Below are positions 43,697-51,058 of a DNA stretch of 64,000 nucleotides, piece by piece. The notes beneath the pieces are model-generated. The model worked only from the letters and a program-made list of their open reading frames with translations. It did not search any database and was not told where the DNA came from. The translations under genes and the position numbers were made by a program. Origin of the DNA: Actinoplanes xinjiangensis (GTDB lineage: Bacteria; Actinomycetota; Actinomycetes; Mycobacteriales; Micromonosporaceae); the NCBI RefSeq assembly GCF_003148685.1, contig NZ_QGGR01000039.1:1-64000 (forward strand), given 5' to 3'. Within the stretch, counting starts at the first letter, position 1; each line of letters begins with the position of its first letter.

Positions 43697-45486
43697 CCGG
43701 CACCACCCTGCCCATCTCGGCCGAGACGACGGCGCCTCGGCCGGGCTCGCGGGCCGCCCGCCTCGCTCTCCCCCGCGCCGTTGACGCGCTCAAAGACCTG
43801 GCTGTCGATCACGGCGTCTGCATTCATCCGGTGGCGCTGCGCCGGACCGACCTGGCGACCGGGAAGACGGAGCTCGTCGACCTGCCGTGCGGCGCCACCC
43901 TGGAAGCCAAATGCCCGCCCTGCGCCAAGCGAGCACGACGGTTGCGGCAGGTCCAGATCCGGGAGGGCTGGCACCGCAGTGACGAACCGCTGCCCGGTCC
44001 GGCGCCAGCCACCCCTCGGCAGCGGGATCTGATCACTGCTCGGGCGCATCTGGAGTTCGAGCGGGCCGCGCTCCAGCTCGCCGCCATGAAACCCGACCAG
44101 CGGGCCGCGGAACTGGACCGCATCGACACGGCGATCGGGGCTGTGGAGCAGGAGATCGCGACGGAGGGCCTGCGGGGCAGCGTCGCGCCGGGCCACAGCC
44201 GTGACGCACAGGGCGACGACGACAACGGCCCGCGGCGGGTCCGGTCGACCAAACGGCGGCAGGACGTGCCTGACCTGCCCCGGCAGAAGGTCGAAGCGCG
44301 CACGGTCGGCCGGACCTACGTCGGCGCCGATGGTGTCGAGCACCGGCCGTCGATGTGGCTCACCCTGACCCTGGACAGCTACGGCCCAGTCCACTCCATC
44401 CACCAGGGGCGGCCGTGCACCTGTCGGCGGCGGCACACCGAGGATGACCCGCTGCTGGGCACCCCGGTCGACCCGAGCAAGTACGACTACCGGCGGGCAG
44501 CGTGGGATGCGGTGCACTTCCCGCGGCTGCTCGACCGGTACTGGCAGAACCTGCGCCGCGCCGTGGGCTGGAACGTCCAGTACGCGGGGTGTGTCGAGCC
44601 GCAACGGCGGCTCGCCCCGCACGCCCACTTCGCAATCCGCGGCACCATTCCGCGGTCGATGCTGGAACTGGTCGCCACCGCCACCTACCACCAGGTGTGG
44701 TGGCCCGCGGCCGACCGGCTGCGCTACCCGATCGACCGACCACCGGTCTGGGACAGCAAGGCCGAGACGTGGGTGGACCCGGACACCGGGCTGCCGCTGT
44801 CGACCTGGGCTGAGGCCCTGGACGCGATCGACGACGACCCCGACGCTGAACCGGCGCACCTGGTCCGGTTCGGCGCCCAGGTCAAAGCCAAAGGCGTCGA
44901 CCCCGGCACGCGGGATGCCGAGCGGACGATCGGCTACATCACCAAGTACGTGACCAAGTCCGCCGCCGACTGCCACACCACCACCAGCGACCCGCAACGC
45001 CAGCACCTCGACCGGCTCTGGCACGAACTCCGCGTCACCCCGTGCTCCGAACGGTGCTCCAACTGGCTGCTCTACGGCGTCCAGCCCAAGAAGGCCAACG
45101 GACGGCTCCGGCCCGGCCACTGCAAGGGCCGGGTGCACCAGAAAACGACCCTCGGCATCGGCGGACGCCGGGTGCTGGTCTCGCGCGACTGGTCCGGCAA
45201 GACCCTCGCCGACCACCGCGCGGACGCCCACGCCTGGGTCAAGGCCCTACTCGGCATCACCACCGAGGAACCCGCGCCTGACACCGAGCAAAAGCCGGCG
45301 GTCGCCTGGGAGATGGCCCGACACGACGATCCGGATCTCCCGGCGCTCGAACACCGGCTCTTGCGGGCGATCTCCGAACGCATCCACCGCCGCGGGCAGT
45401 TGAACGCAGCACGACAACGGGCCAGCGGCGATCCGCCAGGGGATGTCTCGGCAACTGCAACCAACGACATGGGGGAGACACGATGA
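43693..45486 (+). CDS. Rolling-circle replication initiator (RepSA-like)
   Basis: A 597-residue protein. The HUH metal motif appears as LAPHAHFAIRG (about 312-322) and the nicking-tyrosine region as GYITKYVTKS (about 415-424; Y-x2-K). Cys clusters near 75-85 (CGATLEAKCPPC) suggest a zinc site. Rep nicks the element's double-strand origin and starts rolling-circle replication after excision. It overlaps the upstream DUF2637 gene and the downstream excisionase gene by 4 bases each. Confidence 0.9.
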   Translation: MTGTTLPISAETTAPRPGSRAARLALPRAVDALKDLAVDHGVCIHPVALRRTDLATGKTELVDLPCGATLEAKCPPCAKRARRLRQVQIREGWHRSDEPLPGPAPATPRQRDLITARAHLEFERAALQLAAMKPDQRAAELDRIDTAIGAVEQEIATEGLRGSVAPGHSRDAQGDDDNGPRRVRSTKRRQDVPDLPRQKVEARTVGRTYVGADGVEHRPSMWLTLTLDSYGPVHSIHQGRPCTCRRRHTEDDPLLGTPVDPSKYDYRRAAWDAVHFPRLLDRYWQNLRRAVGWNVQYAGCVEPQRRLAPHAHFAIRGTIPRSMLELVATATYHQVWWPAADRLRYPIDRPPVWDSKAETWVDPDTGLPLSTWAEALDAIDDDPDAEPAHLVRFGAQVKAKGVDPGTRDAERTIGYITKYVTKSAADCHTTTSDPQRQHLDRLWHELRVTPCSERCSNWLLYGVQPKKANGRLRPGHCKGRVHQKTTLGIGGRRVLVSRDWSGKTLADHRADAHAWVKALLGITTEEPAPDTEQKPAVAWEMARHDDPDLPALEHRLLRAISERIHRRGQLNAARQRASGDPPGDVSATATNDMGETR

Positions 45487-45704
45487 GCAGGCACCTGACT
45501 GTGGTTCCAAGCCCAGACAGCACGCCGGACGGCCCGGAAGAGCTGTGGTCCATCAACGATGCCGCCGCCTACTTGCGCATCCCTCCCGGAACGCTCTACC
45601 AGTGGCGCCACCGCCGGAAGGGTCCGCCGGCCTTCAAGGTCGGCAAGCACCTCCGCTACGACCCGGCCGCGGTCCGTGCCTGGGTTCTGGGGCAGGTGGC
45701 CTGA
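45483..45704 (+). CDS. Excisionase (Xis), MerR-like helix-turn-helix
   Basis: A 73-residue protein with a HTH_17 pattern, LWSINDAAAYLRIPPGTLYQWRHRRKGPPAFKVGKHLRYDPAAVRAWV. It is the usual directionality factor of AICE integrases, bending DNA at attL and attR. It overlaps rep by 4 bases (ATGA) and ends 1 bp before the integrase gene. Confidence 0.9.
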   Translation: MSRHLTVVPSPDSTPDGPEELWSINDAAAYLRIPPGTLYQWRHRRKGPPAFKVGKHLRYDPAAVRAWVLGQVA

Positions 45705-45705
45705 C

Positions 45706-46944
45706 GTGGGCGTACACGATCTCTGGTACCTGTCCAAGAAGGACGAGAACAAAAAGCCGATCAAGTCAGGCAAGTACGGGCGCGGCAAACGCTGGCGTGT
45801 CCGCTACACCGATGCCACCGGCGAGACCAAAGACAAGGTCTTTGCGCGCAAGACCGACGCTGAAGCCTTCGATGTGGCCTGCCGGGCTGGCACTGCGCCG
45901 GACACCGACCTGGACCAGGGCGAGAAGTACATCAAGTTCGCCGCCTACGCCGAACGCTGGCGTCAAGCCAGGGTCATCGGCTGGGCACTGGAGACCCAGA
46001 CCCGAATCGAGTCGAACCTTCGGCTGCACCTCGTGCCGGCGTTCGGCAACCGTGCACTCCGCTCGATCACTCAGACAGATGTGCTGTTGTGGCTGGCGGA
46101 ACGCCTCGGCGCGGGGATGGCGCCGTCCAGCCTGCGCCTGTACTTCGAGCTGTTCGACGCAGTGATGTCCGGCGCCGTCACGGACAAGATCACCCCGGAC
46201 AACCCCTGTGACGGGATCAAGCTCTCCCAGGTGTTCCGTGGGCTGAGCCGCGCCCCGAAGTGGGTTCCCGAGCGGGAGGACGTGCTCCGTCTGTTCGGCA
46301 AGGTGCCCGAGCGGTATCACGGCCTGCTCTGGCTCGGCGCTGGTGCCGGGCTGCGGATCAGCGAAGCGCTCGGCTTCGAGCAGGGACCGCGCTGCCTGGA
46401 CCCCAGCAACGAGGAGTTGCACGTGGTTCAGCAGCTCCGCTACGCGCCCAGGGAATACGGCGGGTTCTATCTCAGCCTGCCCAAGGGCGTGCGGTCCTTC
46501 GATCCGGCCGCGGGGGCTGTGGACCTAGACCCGATGGTCGCGGCGGCTCTGGACTACCACGTCCGGGAGTTCCCGCCGGTTGAGGTCGAGATGCCCGACA
46601 TCACGTCCGGCCCCACGGTCCGGCGCCGGGTGCCGCTGCTGTTCACCACGGTGCACGGCAATCCGTTCACGGACCGTACATGGTCGGCGGAGTGGGTGAA
46701 GTGGCGTCGGGCGGCGGGCTGGCCGGAGGAGCACGGCGGCTTTCACGCGCTGCGGCACTTCTTCGCCACCACGCTGATCACGAACCACGCGGACCCGAAG
46801 GACGTTCAGCGGGCGCTACGGCACTCAACGCTGTCGATCACGCTGGAGACCTACGTGCACTTCTGGCCGCGCCGCGAACGGCGTCGAGGAATCGTCGGCG
46901 AGGCGCTGAAAGAGGCCGTCGCGGGCCGGTGGGACCTGAACTGA
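45706..46944 (+). CDS. Tyrosine site-specific integrase
   Basis: A 412-residue phage-type integrase with an N-terminal arm-binding domain (about 15-60), a SAM-like core-binding domain (about 85-175) and the catalytic domain. Catalytic residues visible are R in GAGLRISEALGF, H-x2-R in GGFHALRHFFATT, H in ALRHSTL and the nucleophile Y in ITLETYVHFW. It recombines attP with the 3' end of tRNA-Ala. GTG start at 45706 follows the excisionase stop directly. The C-terminus lies 63 bp before the attR core. Confidence 0.95.
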   Translation: MGVHDLWYLSKKDENKKPIKSGKYGRGKRWRVRYTDATGETKDKVFARKTDAEAFDVACRAGTAPDTDLDQGEKYIKFAAYAERWRQARVIGWALETQTRIESNLRLHLVPAFGNRALRSITQTDVLLWLAERLGAGMAPSSLRLYFELFDAVMSGAVTDKITPDNPCDGIKLSQVFRGLSRAPKWVPEREDVLRLFGKVPERYHGLLWLGAGAGLRISEALGFEQGPRCLDPSNEELHVVQQLRYAPREYGGFYLSLPKGVRSFDPAAGAVDLDPMVAAALDYHVREFPPVEVEMPDITSGPTVRRRVPLLFTTVHGNPFTDRTWSAEWVKWRRAAGWPEEHGGFHALRHFFATTLITNHADPKDVQRALRHSTLSITLETYVHFWPRRERRRGIVGEALKEAVAGRWDLN

Positions 46945-46974
46945 AGTGGTCCCGATGTGGTCCCAATGATCTTG
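46945..46974. repeat. Probable integrase arm site, right copy
   Basis: This segment, with two direct GTGGTCCC half-sites separated by GAT, matches the left copy (31774-31803) at 26 of 30 positions in the same orientation. It begins right after the integrase stop codon and ends 34 bp inside attR. Confidence 0.6.
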
Positions 46975-47007
46975 GTCTTGCGTTTGGCCTGGTGAGAGGC
47001 CGATTTT

Positions 47008-47032
47008 GTGGAGCCCAGGGGACTTGAACCCC
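47008..47032. repeat. attR core of the integrative element
   Basis: The 25 bp are identical to 31652-31676 and include the T-arm and 3' acceptor strand of tRNA-Ala. The host tRNA gene is kept intact by the element's own copy. Confidence 0.92.
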
Positions 47033-47081
47033 TAACCCCCGCCTTGCAAAGGCGGTGCTCTGCCAGTTGAGCTAGGGCCCC
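47009..47081 (-). tRNA. tRNA-Ala (TGC)
   Basis: A 73-base cloverleaf without encoded CCA. Acceptor GGGGCCC pairs with GGGCTCC, the D-arm is AGCTCAACTGGCAGAGC, the anticodon loop CTTTGCAAG gives anticodon TGC, and the T-arm is GGGGTTCAAGTCCCC. Its 3' end is the integration site of the adjacent element. It lies downstream of tRNA-Ile. Confidence 0.96.
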
Positions 47082-47094
47082 GTGACCCGCAGAA

Positions 47095-47223
47095 CTATCG
47101 CAGGTCGGGAGCGGTCGTCGCCTCGTGCCAGAGGGCACGCTCGTCGCTGGAGGCCTTGACCTTCTTGACGACCAGGGCCGCCGCGCCAATGACGCCGGCA
47201 ATGATGAGGAGCTTCTTCAACAC
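47095..47223 (-). CDS. DLW-39-like micro-protein between the two tRNAs
   Basis: A 42-residue protein, MLKKLLIIAGVIGAAALVV..., with one hydrophobic helix, a basic KKVKASSDER segment and ALWHEATTAP near the end. It matches the tiny conserved DLW-39 family (a D/E-x-L-W-x-E-A-T motif) that actinobacteria encode between tRNA-Ile and tRNA-Ala. The GTG at 47223 has GGGGG upstream. Function unknown; its constant position is the main clue. Confidence 0.8.
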   Translation of the reverse strand: MLKKLLIIAGVIGAAALVVKKVKASSDERALWHEATTAPDLR

Positions 47224-47385
47224 TGAACTGCTACCCCCAACGCACCGCAGGAAAGAACTGTCGCCCACACCAGAGATGGTGCCTCGGCCGTGAGACGAAC
47301 ACCCACCGCAACCGGGCCTCCGGCGAGGATATAACAAGTGGCCCCCGGCCGTGTTTTCCACGGACAAGAGCCACTGTGTCACTCG

Positions 47386-47459
47386 TGGGGCTAGATGGAA
47401 TCGAACCATCGACCTCAGAGTTATCAGCTCTGCGCTCTAACCGACTGAGCTATAGCCCC
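47386..47459 (-). tRNA. tRNA-Ile (GAT)
   Basis: A 74-base cloverleaf. Acceptor GGGGCTA pairs with TAGCCCC, the anticodon loop CTGATAA gives GAT, and the T-arm contains GGTTCGATTCC. It is the normal gene following gyrA in actinomycetes. Confidence 0.97.
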
Positions 47460-47535
47460 TCACCTGCGAACAGAACGTTACCGCATCGGGTTGCGAGTCT
47501 CCAAAGCGGGGGTCCCCGCAACCCGATACGGCTCG

Positions 47536-48432
47536 TCAGTCGCGTTCGGCCAGTGTGAGCTCAATACCGCCAACCAAATCGGCACAAACGTTGTAGATGA
47601 ATGCACCCAGAGTCGCCAGTGCAGTGAAAAGCACCACATTGACCGCGCCGATCAGCATCGACGTGCCGATGACGCCCCAGGCGGTGATCCGGAAGGCGCT
47701 GGTGGTGCTGCCCTCGGTGCCACCGCTGGCGGTGACGAGCTCCTGGAGGTTGCCGTTGACCGAGCTCCAGACGCCCATCGTGTCGAGGGCGAGGTAGAGC
47801 ACCGACGTCGCGACGACCACCACGATGAAGAGCACGATCGACACGGCGAACGAGAACTTCATCACGGACCAGGGATCGATCCGCTTGAGGTTCAGCCGGG
47901 CACGGCGCGGGCCGCGGGCGGCGGCCGACGACACCGTGGAGCGGGCCGATCGCACGGCCTCGGAGACACGGGCCGCCCCGACGGCTGCCGCACCACCGGC
48001 CGTCGGCGTCGACCCGGTGCGCTGCTTCGCGGCTCCGGGTGCGGCCGCCTGCGGCGCCGGCGGGTTGGTGGGCCGCGGCGGAGTCCCCGCCGCGGTCGCC
48101 GCGGGAGCACTGACGGGGGTACGACCGGAGGTCGAACCCGGAGCCGCGCCCTTGCCCTTGGTGACGACCGGCACCGACGCCGAGCCCTTCACCGGTGGCT
48201 GCGCGCCTGGACGCTTGGGATCGGCGCCGTCGGTGTTGCCGGCGGCCGGTTCACCGGGCGGCGGGGCCATACCCGGCGCCCTGGTGAACTTCGGCGGGGA
48301 CGGGGCATCGGCGGGGACAGAGGCGCGCCCTGTGCTCTCGCGACCGGCGGGTGCGGCAGCGTCTTTCTTCGCCGCATCGTCCGGAGTCGCTGAGGTCCCG
48401 GGGCCCCCCGACTTCGCCTGTGTCTCCGGCAT
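47536..48432 (-). CDS. DUF3566 membrane protein
   Basis: A 298-residue protein. A roughly 170-residue Pro/Ala/Gly-rich cytoplasmic part is followed by the DUF3566 domain (about 185-298; LNLKRIDPWSVMKFSFAVSIVLFIVVVVATSVLY...NVVLFTALATLGAFIYNVCADLVGGIELTL) with two membrane helices. It is always encoded next to gyrA in actinobacteria (Rv0007 in mycobacteria). It starts 3 bp after the gyrA stop, so it is co-transcribed with gyrA. Its role is unknown. Confidence 0.92.
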   Translation of the reverse strand: MPETQAKSGGPGTSATPDDAAKKDAAAPAGRESTGRASVPADAPSPPKFTRAPGMAPPPGEPAAGNTDGADPKRPGAQPPVKGSASVPVVTKGKGAAPGSTSGRTPVSAPAATAAGTPPRPTNPPAPQAAAPGAAKQRTGSTPTAGGAAAVGAARVSEAVRSARSTVSSAAARGPRRARLNLKRIDPWSVMKFSFAVSIVLFIVVVVATSVLYLALDTMGVWSSVNGNLQELVTASGGTEGSTTSAFRITAWGVIGTSMLIGAVNVVLFTALATLGAFIYNVCADLVGGIELTLAERD

Positions 48433-48435
48433 CAA

Positions 48436-50949
48436 CTAGTCCTGTTCGTCAGGCTCGTCGGCATTGCGAGCAAGCGCCACGATGGTTACACCTTCTGGGA
48501 GGTCCATCAGCTTGACCCCCATTGTGTTCCGATCCCGTGTGCGCCGTACAGGCTTCACGGGAGTCCGGATGACACCACCATTGCTGGTGATGGCAAACAG
48601 TTCATCCTCCGGGCTGATCACCAGAGCGCCGACAAGTCCACCACGACGCTCGGTGATCTTGGCGGTCAGTACCCCCTTGCCGCCACGCCCCTGCACCGGA
48701 TACTCCTCGATGGGCGTGCGCTTCGCATACCCACCATTGGTGGCGACCAACACATCCATGTCCGGCCGGACCACTTCCATGGCCAGGAGCTCGTCGTTGT
48801 CACCGAAGCGCATGCCGATGACACCGGACGTCGCGCGGCCCATCGGGCGCAGCGCCTCGTCGGTGGCGTTGAAGCGGATGGCCTGGGCTTTCTTGGACAC
48901 CAGGAGGAGGTCGTCCTCCGGAGCCGCCAGCGCCGCGCCTACCAACTCGTCATCCTCCCGCAAGTTGATGGCGATAATGCCACCGCTGCGGTTGGAGTCA
49001 AATTCCTCCAGGCGCGTCTTCTTCACGAGCCCATTCTTAGTGGCGAGCACAAGGTAGGGCGCGACCTGGTAGTTCGGGATCTGGATGATCTGCGCGATGT
49101 GCTCGTCAGGCTGGAAGGCCAGCAGGTTCGCGACGTGCTGACCCTTGGCCACGCGGGCGGCTTCGGGTAGTTCGTACGCCTTCGCCCGGTAGACCCGGCC
49201 CTTGTTCGTGAAGAACAGCATCCAGTCGTGTGTCGAGATGACGAAGAAGTGCGACACGATGTCGTCCTGCCGCAGCGTGGCGCCGCTCACGCCCTTGCCG
49301 CCGCGCTTCTGCGACCGGTACAGATCGGTCTTCGTCCGCTTGGCGTAACCGGTACGTGTGATGGTCACCACAACGTCTTCCCGGGCGATGAGGTCCTCCA
49401 TGGAGACCTCGCCGTCGAACGGGATGATCTGGGTGCGGCGCTCGTCGCCGAACTTCTGAACGATCTCGGCCAGCTCGTCCGAGACGATCGCGCGCTGCCG
49501 CTCCGGCTTGGCGAGGATGTCCTTGAAGTCGGCGATCTCGATCTCGATCTTGACCAGCTCGTCGACGATCCGCTGCCGCTCCAGGGCGGCCAGGCGGCGC
49601 AGCTGCATGTCGAGGATCGCGGTCGCCTGGACCTCGTCCACCTCGAGCAGCTGCATCAGGCCCTGACGCGAGTCCTCGACGGTGGGCGAGCGCCGGATCA
49701 GGGCGATGACCTCGTCCAGCATGTCCAGCGCCTTGGCCAGACCACGCAGGATGTGCGCGCGTTCCTCGGCCTTGCGCAGCCGGAACGCGGTCCGCCGTCG
49801 GATGACCTCGATCTGGTGCTCGACGTAGTAGCGGATGAACTGCGCCAGGTTGAGCGTGCGGGGCACGCCGTCGACCAGCGCCAGCATGTTGGCGCCGAAG
49901 GTCTCCTGGAGCTGGGTGTGCTTGTAGAGGTTGTTCAGCACCACCTTGGCGACCGCGTCACGCTTGAGCACGAGGATCAGGCGCATACCGGTACGGCCGG
50001 AGGACTCGTCCCGGATGTCGGCGATACCGGTGAGCTTGCCCTCCTTCACCAGCTCGGCGATCCGCTCGGCGAGGTTGTCCGGGTTCACCTGGTACGGCAG
50101 CTCGGTGACCACGAGACACGGCCGGCCCCGGGCGTCCTCCTCGACCTCGACCACCGCGCGCATCCGGATGGACCCACGACCGGTCCGGTACGCGTCCTGA
50201 ATCGCCTGCTGTCCGACGATCAGGCCCTTGGTGGGGAAGTCGGGGCCCTTAACGAATTCGAGCAGCGCCTCGAGCGTGGTGGCCTCGTCGACCTCCGGGT
50301 GGTCCAGGCACCACTGCACGGCCGCCGAGATCTCGCGCAGGTTGTGCGGCGGGATCTTGGTGGCCATACCGACCGCGATGCCCTCGGAGCCGTTGACCAG
50401 CAGGTTCGGGAACCGGGCCGGCAGGATCGTCGGCTCCTTCGTGCGCCCGTCGTAGTTGTCCTGCATGTCGACGGTGTCTTCGTCGATGTCCCGCAGCATC
50501 TCCATGGCGAGCGGGGAGAGCTTCGCCTCGGTGTACCGCATGGCGGCCGGCGGGTCGTTGCCCGGCGAACCGAAGTTGCCGTTGCCGTCGATCAGCGGGT
50601 ACCGCAGGGACCAGATCTGACCCATCCGGACCAGGGCGTCGTAGATCGACGAGTCGCCGTGCGGGTGGTAGTTGCCCATCACGTCGCCGACCACGCGGGC
50701 GCACTTGACGTAACCGCGGTCCGGACGGAAACCGGCGTCGTACATCGCGTAAAGGATCTTGCGGTGCACCGGCTTGAGGCCGTCGCGGACGTCGGGCAGC
50801 GCACGGCCGACGATGACGCTCATCGCGTAGTCGAGGTACGAGCGCTGCATCTCGACCTCGAGGCCGACCGGCACGACGCGCTCGGTCACACCGCCGCCGG
50901 TCGCTTCCGGAGTCTGGTCGCCGTCCGGGGGTTCGGGAGTGTCAGTCAC
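48436..50949 (-). CDS. gyrA: DNA gyrase subunit A
   Basis: An 837-residue GyrA. The quinolone region is GNYHPHGDSSIYDALVRMG; the residues equal to E. coli Ser83 and Asp87 are Ser100 and Asp104, so no classic resistance change is visible. The catalytic Tyr is Tyr139 (AAMRYTEAKL). The C-terminal pinwheel contains the GyrA box QKRGGKG (about 560). GyrA cuts and rejoins DNA in the A2B2 enzyme that adds negative supercoils. GTG start at 50949. It is separated from gyrB by 109 bp containing DnaA-box sequences. Confidence 0.98.
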   Translation of the reverse strand: MTDTPEPPDGDQTPEATGGGVTERVVPVGLEVEMQRSYLDYAMSVIVGRALPDVRDGLKPVHRKILYAMYDAGFRPDRGYVKCARVVGDVMGNYHPHGDSSIYDALVRMGQIWSLRYPLIDGNGNFGSPGNDPPAAMRYTEAKLSPLAMEMLRDIDEDTVDMQDNYDGRTKEPTILPARFPNLLVNGSEGIAVGMATKIPPHNLREISAAVQWCLDHPEVDEATTLEALLEFVKGPDFPTKGLIVGQQAIQDAYRTGRGSIRMRAVVEVEEDARGRPCLVVTELPYQVNPDNLAERIAELVKEGKLTGIADIRDESSGRTGMRLILVLKRDAVAKVVLNNLYKHTQLQETFGANMLALVDGVPRTLNLAQFIRYYVEHQIEVIRRRTAFRLRKAEERAHILRGLAKALDMLDEVIALIRRSPTVEDSRQGLMQLLEVDEVQATAILDMQLRRLAALERQRIVDELVKIEIEIADFKDILAKPERQRAIVSDELAEIVQKFGDERRTQIIPFDGEVSMEDLIAREDVVVTITRTGYAKRTKTDLYRSQKRGGKGVSGATLRQDDIVSHFFVISTHDWMLFFTNKGRVYRAKAYELPEAARVAKGQHVANLLAFQPDEHIAQIIQIPNYQVAPYLVLATKNGLVKKTRLEEFDSNRSGGIIAINLREDDELVGAALAAPEDDLLLVSKKAQAIRFNATDEALRPMGRATSGVIGMRFGDNDELLAMEVVRPDMDVLVATNGGYAKRTPIEEYPVQGRGGKGVLTAKITERRGGLVGALVISPEDELFAITSNGGVIRTPVKPVRRTRDRNTMGVKLMDLPEGVTIVALARNADEPDEQD

Positions 50950-51005
50950 TTTTAACCCTTACTCAAGGTGATGCCAGGCAAATGCAGCCAGAACGGGCAT
51001 ATGGC

Positions 51006-51046
51006 TGTGGATAACACTGTGGAAATGCCGTACACGCTGTGGATAC
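51006..51046. promoter_or_regulatory. Cluster of DnaA-box sequences between gyrB and gyrA
   Basis: TGTGGATAA (51006-51014, perfect), TGTGGAAAT (51018-51026) and TGTGGATAC (51038-51046) are equally oriented and lie 57-97 bp upstream of gyrA. They look like a small DnaA-binding regulatory site. Confidence 0.6.
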
Positions 51047-51058
51047 GGCTCACCGGAC

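Larger units (their letters stand above)
31652..47032. mobile_element. Integrative element of the pSAM2/AICE type in tRNA-Ala
   Basis: About 15.4 kb bounded by a 25-bp direct repeat of the tRNA-Ala 3' end. The right half is a complete AICE backbone in one direction: GntR regulator, small element-specific proteins, FtsK-like transfer ATPase, DUF2637 spread protein, HUH replication initiator, excisionase and tyrosine integrase next to attR. The left half is cargo with mixed orientation and, in places, clearly lower GC. Such elements excise, replicate by rolling circle and transfer double-stranded DNA with a single FtsK-type pump. No reading frame of the backbone is broken, so it may still be active. 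The integration restores a full tRNA-Ala gene. Confidence 0.93.
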
